Below the pieces are notes generated by a model. That model made no database searches. It saw only the letters and a list, made by a program, of their open reading frames with translations, and was not told the DNA's origin. A stretch of 64,000 bases of DNA from Drosophila persimilis (Eukaryota; Arthropoda; Insecta; Diptera; Drosophilidae): contig NW_020825321.1 of the NCBI RefSeq assembly GCF_003286085.1, positions 434,001-498,000 on the forward strand, given 5' to 3'. The translations under genes and the position numbers were made by a program. Below, in pieces: positions 52,829 to 62,998 of the stretch. Numbering within the stretch: position 1 is the stretch's first letter; the number at the start of each line of letters is the position of its first letter.

Positions 52829-53360
52829 AATTAAATAACTGCGGTAGCGGATTGTGTTTTTAAAAAGTTTTTATTTTACTTCGAACTTCACTGATATAGA
52901 TTTAAGTAGAGGGTCACAAAGGAATTCCGGGCAAAGGGATTGCGCGATCTTAATTTTTAGCTAGACTTTGCGGTGTTGCTGCTGGATCAAGACTGACTTG
53001 AACTTTCTGATCTTGGCATCGTTGATCCCTTTCGGGAATAGTTTTTCTATAAACATTTCAATTGATTTCGCCATCCCGAGTATTGGATTTCGTCATCCAA
53101 AGAGAGAACTGTAAAATGCCTAAAGTGCAGGATCTGCAGAAAGCCGGCAGTGAGATTGTTTATGAGAAGCCGGGTGTGGGCAAACATTGGTTTTCCATTT
53201 AGGCGAGTGTCAAAGATTGGGATTGCGGCGGGGGCGCTTGAGATTGTACATCTTAGAAATCAATTAGGCGGAGGCCCAAGATTAAAATTGTTTTCGTTTT
53301 GGAAAGCCAAAGATTGTTTACAGCTCGTATAAGAGCTCAATGCAATTGGGTACGTTAACT
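52829..53360 (-). repeat. 3' LTR of errantivirus 2
   Basis: About 532 bp. It shares aattaaataactgcggtag at one end and gtacgttaact at the other with 60105-60638. A purine tract (minus strand aatgggggg) lies at 53361-53369. The 60-aa plus frame at 53150 is an LTR shadow. Confidence 0.9.
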
Positions 53361-53370
53361 CCCCCCATTC

Positions 53371-54774
53371 TTAAATGTTTCGTCCCGATAGAGCTCTAAT
53401 TTCTTCTGACAGTATTTGAATGTTGCTTTCCACTATTTCTTCTGACGGTATTCTTATTGATTTAATAAGTAAAAATTTGGTTAATTTATAGCCGAAGTAA
53501 AATAACATTAACAATATCAAAATGATTAAAAATAATGTTGTTAATGGTAAGGCCGTATTACCTAATGTTATAAGGGGATTTAAAATATTAACATTATCAA
53601 AAGAAAATTGCTTATCATTCGATTGTATATAATCAACTAATTCAAAATCGCTATATCTATGATGCGATATATATCTTAGAATTTTACCCTTATCATTTAT
53701 GTGGGTTATATTATTTATTACAATTGTGTTGTTGAATATAAGGAGATACGATCCTAACAAAGTAGTATTGTCTACGATATTTTTGCCTGAAACTAATATG
53801 GCACCATCCTGAATGATGTCTATTTCTTTGTTTTTTTCCCTTTTTTTAGTGCAGTTGGCTTTAAAGCCATTAAGTAAATTGGTGAAACAGGTATTCTTTA
53901 AATTTATTTGTGCGTAATTGTTAAAAGTTTCACTTTTAAAATTATTCATTAAATAGTATTTCTCCTTACATTCACAAACTTTTTCACTTATAACTAACAT
54001 TCCATCATTTTGTGAGATGGCTCTTGCATGGTAAAACTTGCAAATATCTTTAATTTGAGGATATTTTATGTAAATGATTATTAAATCTGCATTTCGAATT
54101 ATTTTAACCGTTGCAATGTCCAGCAGATCAGACAGTTCAACAGGATGTTTTTCATGCTTATAAATGTCCTCTATTTCGTTTTTATTTAAAATTTTTGTAT
54201 TGAAAATGTTTACTTTTAAGAGGGTTATGGTATCAAATAATTTTAGTAGGTCAAAAGTTATTAATTTTAAACGATGCTTTCTCAGTATCGTTTCTTCATT
54301 GAAGATGACATTTTTTAATGAATTTGATAGCAATTCAATTTCTTTGAAAAATTTGGAATTTATTACAAATTGTTTATTATTATTTTCAGTTAATTCATTT
54401 ACTTTATTTTGTATTTTCAAAAAGTCGTCATGATCAGGGCTGCCTGCTATCCATTTCCAAATGGTACCTAATTCATTAATTCCCCTTTCATTCCGTTTTG
54501 GAACTAATTCTGAAATCATTAATTTTAATAGACTTAAGTCCATTGATATTTCCCACTCATCGTCTGAATTAATTGATTTGTTGACATATTTGGATTCTTT
54601 ATCAATTATCTCTCTATAAAAACTCAAATTAGTAATATGGAAAAGTTCAGCGTATGTTTCATAAGTGTAAACGTCTCTGTCGTCTTTGAGCAATAGATAG
54701 TCACTATGCGTATAGTCAATTACTTCCGAAGTCGTCAATATAACAAAAGTCAGTATTAGTATATTCGCATACAT
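53371..54774 (-). CDS. Env of errantivirus 2, 467 aa, open
   Basis: Envelope glycoprotein of a gypsy-type errantivirus. The ATG at 54774 starts a hydrophobic signal peptide (ANILILTFVILTTS, residues 3-16). A basic cleavage-type motif, PKRNERG (about 91-97), precedes a Gly/Trp-containing stretch, GINELGTIWKWIAG, the position of the fusion peptide in this F-protein-like family. Several N-glycosylation sites and cysteines follow. The transmembrane segment is about 415-440 (LFLIILILLMLFYFGY) with a short cytoplasmic tail. Length is close to that of gypsy Env. The stop lies about 10 bases from the 3' LTR. No lesion was seen, although gag and pol of the same copy are broken. Confidence 0.88.
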   Translation of the reverse strand: MYANILILTFVILTTSEVIDYTHSDYLLLKDDRDVYTYETYAELFHITNLSFYREIIDKESKYVNKSINSDDEWEISMDLSLLKLMISELVPKRNERGINELGTIWKWIAGSPDHDDFLKIQNKVNELTENNNKQFVINSKFFKEIELLSNSLKNVIFNEETILRKHRLKLITFDLLKLFDTITLLKVNIFNTKILNKNEIEDIYKHEKHPVELSDLLDIATVKIIRNADLIIIYIKYPQIKDICKFYHARAISQNDGMLVISEKVCECKEKYYLMNNFKSETFNNYAQINLKNTCFTNLLNGFKANCTKKREKNKEIDIIQDGAILVSGKNIVDNTTLLGSYLLIFNNTIVINNITHINDKGKILRYISHHRYSDFELVDYIQSNDKQFSFDNVNILNPLITLGNTALPLTTLFLIILILLMLFYFGYKLTKFLLIKSIRIPSEEIVESNIQILSEEIRALSGRNI

Positions 54775-54790
54775 TTTCTGGAAAAAATAT

Positions 54791-56380
54791 TTAATATTTG
54801 ATGTTATCTTTATGTATAATTCTGTTTCTATTGTTGATTATAATTTTATTCGGTCGATTTTCCTTAACTACCTGCTTTTTGTATCGGGATTGAAGTTTAT
54901 TTCTTTCCCCGAATTTCTTTTCATAAACTACTTCTCCTATTTTATAATCTTTTTCTCTTCTATCTTTGTTATGTAGCTTAAGCATTTTGGTCTGAGCTTC
55001 CTTAAGTAATATTGGATTATGTTTGTGTTCTATTTTGTTATACAATATGTCATATGGCATTTGATTGGTCGTTGAATGTATCGTCAGGTTATATTTCAGT
55101 GCCGCCCTTATTATTATTTCTGAAAAATCTGTTAGATTTAGTTCATCCTTGATGCACCGCGCTATTTCTGTTAGTTTGGAATGTACCCTTTCTACCTGAC
55201 CATTTGAGGTGCTGTGTCTGGGATCAGCATAATAAATAGTTAAGTTACTTCTTTGTATGAATGATCTAAATTGTGCTGAAGTAAAGCTTGGTTCGTTGTC
55301 AGTCATTAATGATGTTGCTAACGGAAAGTGTTGCAAAATTTCCATTACCTTATTTTCAATGTTTAATTTACTTTGAATTTCCTTGACCACCAAGTATTTG
55401 GAATAAGAATCTATACAAGTTATGAATGTTAGGTTTTGGGCATAGTATATGTCTAAGTGTAATTGATCTCCTTCTTTTGCTGGAATGGGAGCTTCCCCAA
55501 TTGGAATTTTTACAGGGTGTCTGTGATATTTGTTTTTGTTACAGATCTCACAATTTTTTATATATTCTTTTAATTTTTTGTGCAGGTTTGGCCAATAATA
55601 CAGCTTAGTTATTTGTTTGTAATTTTCGTCTAGTCCTCTATGGGCTCTGCAATGTGTTTCTTCTATAATTATAGCTTTATCTTCTGAAATTACTACATCT
55701 TGGAGGAACTTTCTCGTGAAGAGAAATTTATTTATGAAGTTTTCCTTTAGCTTATCTTGGATAAGGTATAAATCTTCTAAAGTGCAGTGTATTCCTGTGG
55801 TTAAGTGAGGCTGAATAAATTCTTTTAAAATGATTAGCAGATTGTCAACCGTATCAAATTCAATAATATGTCGGGTATTTTCATAAACTCTTACTAACTC
55901 AAGAACTGTGAATCTCCCTTGCGCTAATAGTAGCTGCTGTTTAAATTGGTTTAGAGGCTTGCTAGTCTCTTGAATGACGTTTTCAAAACTACTCTCTGCT
56001 GAATGCTGAGTATTTATGCCTGATTCTGATTCTGTCTGGTCGACATCACTATCTGTCATATGATTTATTTTAATCCGAGATAAAGCGTCCGCTACTACGT
56101 TAGTTGAGCCTGGCTTATAAATGATTTTTGGTGTGAAACTTTCTATGAAGTAATACCAACGTTTCATTTCAACATTTGGATTTTTTCGCGACATTGCAAA
56201 GGACAAAGGTTGGTGATCTGTATGTATTTCAATTCCACTCACTCCGTATAAATAATTTCGCAAATTTTTTAATGCCCATACGATAGCTAATAATTCCTTT
56301 TTATTAGTAGCATATAATTGCTCGGTTTTACTTAAAGTTTTAGAAATAAATGTTATGGGATTCTTGCGACAAAACCGCAC
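54791..56380 (-). pseudogene. RNase H-integrase part of errantivirus 2 pol
   Basis: A 529-codon frame out of register with the RT part owing to a single-base-scale shift near 56365. It has RNase H end motifs (YATNKKELLAIVWALKNL, EIHTDHQPL, NVVADALSRI). The integrase zinc region has HCRAHRGLDENYKQI and NCEICNKNKY. The core has D in LHLDIYY, D in MTDNEPSF and E in GQVERVHS. The C-terminal segment ends RNRIIHKDNIKY, 16 bases before the env ATG. Integrase itself is uninterrupted. Confidence 0.85.
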
Positions 56381-57955
56381 CTATTGCTATGTCCGATGCA
56401 TCTGTGGTTAATGTGAATTTTTTATTGTAATCTGGTTGTACTAATTCAATATGTGCTATTAAACTGTCCTTTAAATTATTAAATGCTCCAATTGCTGGTT
56501 CATCCAGCTGTATTAATGTTTTCTTGGATGCCCTTCGTGAAACTTTCCCATTTACTCCACTCAGATATTTTGTTAATGGTTTGGCAATTGTGGCATAATT
56601 TCGGACAAATTTTCTGTAATACCCTGTTAGTCCTAAGAAGCTACGTAGCTCTCTGATATTTTTAGGAATTGGATAGTTTTGTATTGTGGAGATTTTGTCT
56701 GGATCTGTTTTAATGATATTTTGGGAAACAATGTATCCCAGAAATTTGGTTTCCAATTGAAAGAATTTAGACTTTTCTAGGGAAATTTTCATGTTAGCGT
56801 TTTGCAATATCTGTATTATATGAATTAGATCTTTATAATGTTGTTCTATAGTTTTTGAAAATATTATTATATCGTCCATATAGACGTGACAAGTTTTCCC
56901 AACTTGTTCTCTAAGTATATCGTCCATTTCCCTTTGGAAAATTCTGGGAGCGTTCGTCAATCCCATAGGCATTCTTAGAAATTCATATTTGCCGATATTT
57001 ATGGAAAAAGATGTTTTTTCAATATCCGATTCCCTCATTAAAATCTGATAGAAACCTGACTCTAAATCAATGGCCGAGAAATACTTTGCCTTACCTAAAT
57101 TGGCAAGGATTACTGAAGGATCTTGCATAGGGTATCTATCCGGTATGGTGTTTTCATTAAGTTTCTTAAAGTCTATTACTAATCTATGTTTAGGAGTTCC
57201 GTCCTCATTTACTCCCTTCTTTGGTACTACTATTACCGGTGAATTATATGGGCTTTTACTAGGTCTGATTATACCTTCATCTAACATTTTACTTATTTCG
57301 TTATTAACGAAATCGTTAACCGAATAAGCGTATGGATACTGCTTGCCATATACCGGTCTATCATGTTCAGTGTTAATCTCTCCTTTTATATCCGTTCTGA
57401 ATGGTAACTGTAAATTTATATTGGCATGGTCTTCTTCGATGATAGATACCATTTTCTCTCTGTTATTTTCTAAATTGTCCTCTTTGTAGGTTATTGTGTT
57501 ATACAATTTCATTTTTTTCAATTCAGAATTTGCATAATTTTGAATGTCGGATATTTCTACGACGGCGCGTTCAGGATTTTTGCATCCCAAACTTCTAAAT
57601 TGTTCATTGTCGGATAATTCAACGACGGCGTGTTCAGGATTCTTTAATCCCAAACTATTCGAACTTTTAATGTCGGATAATTCAACGACGGCGTGCTCAG
57701 GATATTTTAATCCCAAACTATTAAAACTTTGGATGTCGGATAATTCAACGACGGCGGGCTCAGGATATTTGAATCCCAAACTATTGACGGATAATTCTTC
57801 GTCGGCGTGCTCAGGATTTTTTGATCCCAAGCTATATAAACTTCCTTCTACCTTTACTGAATCACTTTTCATTTCTTTTTCTTCTTCAAAATATTTTTTT
57901 ATTATATATTCCTTCAACGGAAGGATGGTTTTTCCTTCTATAAAGGTTAATTTGT
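56340..57955 (-). pseudogene. RT part of errantivirus 2 pol with repeat-bearing linker
   Basis: The frame 57917-56340 has 525 codons. Residues about 29-126 form five imperfect repeats of about 21 residues (core SLGxKxPEHAVVELSD). The reverse transcriptase then shows HRLVIDFKKLNENT, FSAIDLESGFYQILM, catalytic YMDD (HVYMDDIIIF) and LRSFLGLTGYYRKF. The RNase H start (LTTDASDIAIGAVLS) precedes a frameshift near 56365. A second shift near 57957 separates it from the protease. RT itself shows no lesion. Confidence 0.85.
57540..57833 (-). repeat. In-frame 63-bp minisatellite in the protease-RT linker
   Basis: Five imperfect units with SLG at residues 29, 46, 67, 88 and 109 of the RT frame; spacing is 51 then three times 63 bases. 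Units keep the reading frame and differ mostly at a few codons. Confidence 0.88.
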
Positions 57956-58252
57956 TTAAAGGACCTCGTCATATATTAGTTTCTCCTCATTGTCTTTATA
58001 ACTTAAAGTCCCCTTTCCTGTATCAATAACAGCTCCGATTTTCTTTAATAGGTTAAATCCTATTAGTAAATCTGCCTCCATTCCATCTATTTCATAAAAC
58101 ACTTGTTTTGTGTTGAAAATAGTTATATTATGGAAATATTTAATTATTGAAAACCCATTCACTGTAGCAACTTTCTTATAAATTGATAGTTCTTTTTTAT
58201 TTTCGTAAATTCCTTTTTTTATATAACAGGAAGTTGCTCCCGTATCTATCAA
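57956..58252 (-). pseudogene. Protease part of errantivirus 2 pol
   Basis: Aspartic protease with intact IDTGATSCYI active site, then LLIGFNLLKKIGAVID, about 98 codons. The frame ends at DEVL, where a one-base-scale shift disconnects it from the linker and RT. It lies just past the gag stop in another frame, consistent with frameshift expression. Confidence 0.78.
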
Positions 58253-58305
58253 AACTTTTAATTCTCTGTTTATTTTTTTATCTACTCTTTTTAAGTAGGG
58301 CAGTC

Positions 58306-59549
58306 CTACTTCGGGGGCTGATCTAAAAAATGATCCTCCTCAATGTTATTTATCCTCATTGCTTTATTAGCCGGTTGTTCCGACATTTCGTTTGGCTTTC
58401 GTTTCTGCGCTTGATTGTCGTTAGACTGATTATTCGGTACTACGTTTGCCCTAAAATGCTGAGCTTGGTTATAATTGTTATTATTTCTCCTATAATAACC
58501 GTTAGTATTCTCCCGATAATTTCTATTGTTATTATTTCCCCTGAATTGATTGCTGTTCTGTCGGTTCCGGATTTGTATCGATTCGTCTACCTCCATTGGT
58601 TCTGGGGCCTGATTTTGTTGTCTATTACCCAAGAAATAGGGTTGTCCCCAAGACATGTTATTCCTCTGAAAATCCCTTTTTTGGTCGAATGGTGAACTGT
58701 TAGTCCTAGGTTGTCGTTGGTTGAATCTTAAGGTATTGTAATTATTATTCCCTGAATTTCTGGGACCGCTGAATTGGTAGGCAAATTGGGCCCGAATGTT
58801 ATAAGATTGCAATTCCTGTACCTTTGCCAAGGCATTCGGTAAATCTGGGGATTCAATGAAAATAGGATTTCAGCAATGCCGCCGTTTAGGCCAGTGACAA
58901 AAGTGCGTAAGGCATTGTCTCTAATTTTTTTATTTGATTCTTTGGTGATTTCACTGTCCTTTCCGTGAGTCATTATTGTCTTATTTATTAACAAGGTCAT
59001 TTTCTTGTTAACCTCATTATAGAAATCTATAATTGAAAGGTTCCCTTGTCGGAGAACGCTTAACTTCTGTTCTATTATGTAAATTGGTCTCTAGTCACTG
59101 TAAACAAAGTCAAGTCGTGAAAGTATGGCATCAAAATTTAAAACTGTCCCGTGGTTGGTCAGTGCGTCATGTGCTGGTCCTGTTATTTTGTTTCTCAAAA
59201 TTGTTAATGCAATATAATATTGCTTACTTCCTTTCTTATATAACTTCACTGCAGTTTCTGCAGCTTCCCTCCATCCTACATATTGGTTTAATCCACCATT
59301 GAAAATTGGTAGGGATTCTATTACCTTTAATGTGGTGTCATCTTTTATTGTCTCGTCTATTGTTTCTGCCTGATAATCTGATACCTGATCGGATTTAGTT
59401 TCTATTTGTTGTTTTAAATTTACAATTTGCTCTTGTACTTGTGAAATTTGAAGTGCTATCAATTGTTTGACCAGATCTGCAGTGAGATCGGTCCTTGTTT
59501 GAGAGTTAATCATTTTTAGTTTTTCAAAATCTAAAGTTAGTTGATCCAC
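58306..59549 (-). pseudogene. Gag of errantivirus 2, broken
   Basis: Starts MDQLTLDFEKLKMINSQ. The core has VIESLPIFNGGLNQYVGW, LRNKITGPAHDALTN and a helical region. An in-frame TAG lies at about 59091-59093 after FVYSD, and a frameshift near 58860 moves the C-terminus to the frame of 58830-58306. The Asn/Arg/Gln-rich tail (NNNRNYRENTNGYYRRNNN) lacks zinc knuckles, as in other errantiviruses. Two lesions make it inactive. Confidence 0.85.
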
Positions 59550-60087
59550 CTTTAATTTTCCTTATATGTTAGTTTTTATAATCTAATATAACCTAATTGA
59601 ACTTAATTCAACTTTTGCTCACGAACTATCCGGTAGGGGTCGTCCTTCTTGATTTGGCTGACAGGTCTTTGAACGGGTCTTCCTTCTTAAATTTCTTTGT
59701 TTAACTGGGTCTTCTGGGGGTCTTCCTTCTTTGGTTTCGCTGATAGTTTCACTTTCTTTGTGTTTTGGTTTGGTTGGTTTTGTTTAAAAACGTTGGGTTT
59801 TTTTGGTTTTTTTGTATTTATGAATTGTCTTGATTAGCTTTTGTATTTATTTGTATTTTGCATTGTATTTGTATTTGTATTTGTATTTGTATTTGTATTG
59901 TATATTGTATTTATTTTTGCACACCCTAAGCTCCGGTTTGTTTCCTTTTTATCTCACTTTTTTTTATCTTATATCATACAGTCACTCCGCGTTTTTAAAT
60001 TTGAAGGATTTATTCCATTAATTAATTGTCCTTCGGGTTTCGGCACGACGCAACACTTTTATTATTCGGTGCTTTTTATACAACGTC
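59550..60087 (-). other. Leader of errantivirus 2
   Basis: Non-coding and T-rich on the plus strand, with a ttgtat hexamer array at about 59840-59905 and gggtcttccttctt direct repeats near 59675-59730. No frame is supported. Confidence 0.7.
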
Positions 60088-60105
60088 GCCCCACGTTGGG
60101 CGCCA
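60088..60105 (-). promoter_or_regulatory. tRNA-Lys-type primer-binding site of errantivirus 2
   Basis: The minus strand reads TGGCGCCCAACGTGGGGC, identical to the site of the Ty3/gypsy element at 45008-45025. Confidence 0.9.
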
Positions 60106-60638
60106 ATTAAATAACTGCGGTAGCGGTTTGTGTTTTTTAAAAAAGTTTTTATTTTACTTCGAACTTCACTGATATAGATTTAAGTAGAGGGTCACAAAGG
60201 AATTCCGGGCAAAGGGATTGCGCGATCTTAATTTTTAGCTAGACTTTGCGGTGTTGCTGCTGGATCAAGACTGACTTGAACTTTCTGATCTTGGCATCGT
60301 TGATCCCTTTCGGGAATAGTTTTTCTATAAACATTTCAATTGATTTCGCCATCCCGAGTATTGGATTTCGTCATCCAAAGAGAGAACTGTAAAATGCCTA
60401 AAGTGCAGGATCTGCAGAAAGCCGGCAGTGAGATTGTTTATGAGAAGCCGGGTGTGGGCAAACATTGGTTTTCCATTTAGGCGAGTGTCAAAGATTGGGA
60501 TTGCGGCGGGGGCGCTTGAGATTGTACATCTTAGAAATCAATTAGGCGGAGGCCCAAGATTGAAATTGTTTTCGTTTTGGAAAGCCAAAGATTGTTTACA
60601 ACTCGTATAAGAGCTCAATGGAATTGGGTACGTTAACT
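60105..60638 (-). repeat. 5' LTR of errantivirus 2
   Basis: About 534 bp, next to the primer site at 60088-60105; the terminal A is shared by LTR and primer site. It is followed by the duplicated tgta. Confidence 0.9.
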
Positions 60639-60642
60639 TGTA

Positions 60643-61320
60643 TATAGTGACATATCTATAGTCCATGCTCCGCATACCCTTGTCTATGTCTATTACCCTG
60701 CACCCACAATACTATAAACAATCCGACACTCTCAGCTTCGAAACCCCATAAACAATCTCACGCTCGAAATGGACCACGCGTAGCCGATTGCAGGCAATGT
60801 AAACAAACACCCCAAGCTAGAACATAAAACAATAGATGCCGCACTAGAATCCAGCCGCACTAAAATCCAGCCGCACTAGAATCACGCCACTCTTCAGAGA
60901 TCAATTACTAATCGATTCTCAAGAACCACGCCATCGTAGCTGACCAATCAGAGGCCCTATTCTCAGCCACCCCCAAGTAATGCAACACCGATCATACGCA
61001 GCGGAAGCCTTTCATCAAAAGCCGCCTTTCCCACATATCGATCGAGTCACGTACTCCATCTCCGAAGCCGAAGTCGAAGCCAACGCCTCCGAATCCAAAT
61101 CCGAATCCCAAGCCGAGTATCATGATATAAATAGTCTACATTTAAAAAGGCAGATCAGTTCTGTTCAAGACAAACGTCAATCGCGACACCGTCGGAGAAT
61201 TTAACAAAAGTTAATTCCATTCAAGACATCGGACATCAGTCATCGTCGGGGAAATAACTAATCAATGTGCACTAAGTTTAAGTGAAAGAATAAAATCTTT
61301 TTTAAAACGTAAACTGCAGT
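60643..61320 (+). repeat. Candidate solo LTR (plus strand) hit by errantivirus 2
   Basis: After removing errantivirus 2, the sequence starts tgtatatagtgacata. It carries a TATAAATA at about 61124-61131, a possible initiator some 30 bases on (ggcagatcagttctg) and an aataaa near 61289. That is the layout of an LTR in plus orientation. The right boundary and target duplication were not identified, so it could instead be leader sequence of errantivirus 1. Confidence 0.4.
61124..61131 (+). promoter_or_regulatory. TATA box of the candidate solo LTR
   Basis: tataaata within catgatataaatagtc, followed about 30 bases later by cagttctgttcaag, a plausible start site. Confidence 0.45.
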
Positions 61321-61462
61321 GTCGCATATTTAACTATATGTACATATGTATATATTTTGTTGCATATACATTCCTCTTCTCCCTTCCTCTTTTTTTTTTT
61401 TTTGACTTGCGGTGATCGCACTTGATGTCCGCATAATAACACTCTTTATTTAATGTTTTAGT

Positions 61463-62230
61463 TAGTATAACGGCAATGATCTACGCTAGATGTTCGCACA
61501 GTTACACAGATTAATTAAAATTTTTATTTGGTACACACGGCAATGATCTTCACTACATTTTTTGCACAGTGGTACGTATATATGTATAAATTTTATTGAA
61601 TATATATTTTTTGATTTACTTAGTATAACGGCAATGATCTGCACTAGATTTTGTTTGCACAGTTACACAGAGTAGTTAATTTTTTCTCGGTACACACGGC
61701 AATGATCTGCACTAGATTTTTGCACAGTGGTACGTGTATATGCGTATGTATGTATATATTTTGTTGCATACTATTTAACGTATTAATTAGTATAACGGCA
61801 ATGATCTGCACTAGATTTGTTGCACAGTTACACAGATTAGTTAAAGAAAAATTTTTTTCGGTACACACGGCAATGATCTGCACTAGATTTTTGCACAGTG
61901 GTCCTTGTATATGTGGATATATGTATATGTTTTGTTGCATATTATTTAACGTATTAATTAGTATAACGGCAATGACCTGCACTAGATTTGTTGCACAGTT
62001 ACACAGATTAGTTAATTTTTTCCGGTACACACGGCAATGATCTGCACTAGATTTCTGCACAGTGGTCCTTGTATATGTGTATGTATGTATATGTTTTGTT
62101 GAATATTATTTAACGTATTAATTAGTATAACGGCAATGATCTGCACTAGATTTGTTGCACAGTTACACAGATTAGTTAATTTTTTCCGGTACCCACGGCA
62201 ATGATCTACACTAGATTTTGTTTTTCACGG
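61463..62230. repeat. Tandem array, about five units of 160-171 bp, in errantivirus 1 leader
   Basis: Units start at tagtataacggcaatgatc near 61463, 61621, 61788, 61960 and 62123. Each contains two copies of acggcaatgatctgcactaga: one followed by ttgcacagttacacagatt, the other by ttgcacagtggtac. A ttttgttgcatat/c element recurs near 61350, 61760 and 61930, and as ttttgttgaatat near 62095. Open frames on both strands here follow from the repeat period. Confidence 0.85.
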
Positions 62231-62501
62231 GGGTACGTGTATATGTATATATATATTAAAGTTTTTCTGCACAACAGCGGTGCTCGGCATTTGCCTTTCG
62301 GATAGTGCCGCCACATTTGTATATTATTTTTCTTTCTTTTATTGTCACACACCACTTTATGCATTATAAGATTTATTACTTATTTTTTAAATTTCTTTAT
62401 AGTTTCCTTTTCTTTCACTCATAACGTTGCCACTGGGTGCTCACCTGCTTTACATTGCTAATATTAATCCAATGTAAGAGATCATCCTGCGATCCTCGGT
62501 T
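62231..62501 (-). other. Errantivirus 1 leader, primer-site-proximal part
   Basis: Non-coding sequence between the tandem array and the primer site. No further repeat or frame was recognised. Confidence 0.6.
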
Positions 62502-62519
62502 CTTAGTCCGGCTGCGCCA
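62502..62519 (-). promoter_or_regulatory. Primer-binding site of errantivirus 1
   Basis: The minus strand reads TGGCGCAGCCGGACTAAG next to the 5' LTR. It is of the TGGCGCAG type known from ZAM, 17.6 and 297 (serine tRNA); the later bases differ from what I recall, so the exact tRNA is uncertain. Confidence 0.7.
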
Positions 62520-62998
62520 GTTACCAGTTCGTCCTTCTTCTTCTTGTAGATGGTCCTGGTTGTTCTTGTATGGGTTTATATTTCTGTCTTTTCCAAAGAT
62601 TGGTGTTTGAGTTTGAATAAAGTATGACTGTTCGGTTTCGAGTTCAAAATTGAAGAGTTCTGTCTTTATTAATTATATTCCTAGGAAGCCTTCGTAGAGG
62701 CTTTGAGTTTAGTACATAAGGCATATATAAGTATAAAATGTTGCAACGGGCTAGCGTATATGAAACCGCCGAGTCGGCATTATGCCGGATGTCGGGTTCC
62801 AGTTTCGATGTTGTTTATGTTAAGATGTGTAGGCGGTTGTTTGTGCCGCGGTATGTAGAATGTTGCAACAGTCAAAGTGGTCAAAGTGTTGAGCTGGACA
62901 TTACAATGTCCGGGTTGAACGACATAGTCGTTCAGTGGAACATTGCCATGGCCCGAGGGGGTTTAGGTGGGGGTGTCGCGGTACCGTTATCGGTAACT
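62519..62998 (-). repeat. 5' LTR of errantivirus 1
   Basis: 480 bp, nearly identical to 45476-45923 apart from a 32-bp extra stretch next to the U3 end. The primer site abuts it at 62502-62519. Confidence 0.85.

Larger units (their letters stand above)
52829..60638 (-). mobile_element. Errantivirus 2 (gypsy-type), env open
   Basis: LTRs 52829-53360 and 60105-60638; the minus strand starts AGTTAACG as in the gypsy group. The primer site is the lysine-tRNA type TGGCGCCCAACGTGGGGC. The 4-bp target duplication tgta lies at 52825-52828 and 60639-60642. Minus-strand gag and pol carry a few single-base lesions, and env is open. The LTRs look nearly identical (few differences, for example cagctcg against caactcg near the end), so it is a fairly recent, innermost insertion. 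Confidence 0.9.
45476..62998 (-). mobile_element. Errantivirus 1 (ZAM/17.6-type), interrupted by errantivirus 2
   Basis: LTRs at 45476-45923 and 62519-62998 begin AGTTAC on both strands (ends ...GTAACT), typical of errantiviruses. Minus-strand gag, pol and env lie between. The primer site starts TGGCGCAG, the serine-type variant used by ZAM, 17.6 and 297. It sits inside the Ty3/gypsy LTR. The flanks are cgcg on the left and cacg on the right, a 4-bp duplication with one mismatch. About 7.8 kb in the leader is a second errantivirus. Host-gene content is nil. Confidence 0.85.

Noticed and set aside
53150-53332. Identical 60-codon frames at 53150 and 60428
   Set aside because: Within the two LTRs of errantivirus 2, with no initiation context or domain.
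61644-62060. Protein frames on both strands through the tandem array
   Set aside because: Open frames result from the repeat; the translations are periodic and lack domains.
61463-62230. CRISPR-like array
   Set aside because: Units are 160-171 bp with no unique spacers, and the context is a fly retroelement leader.
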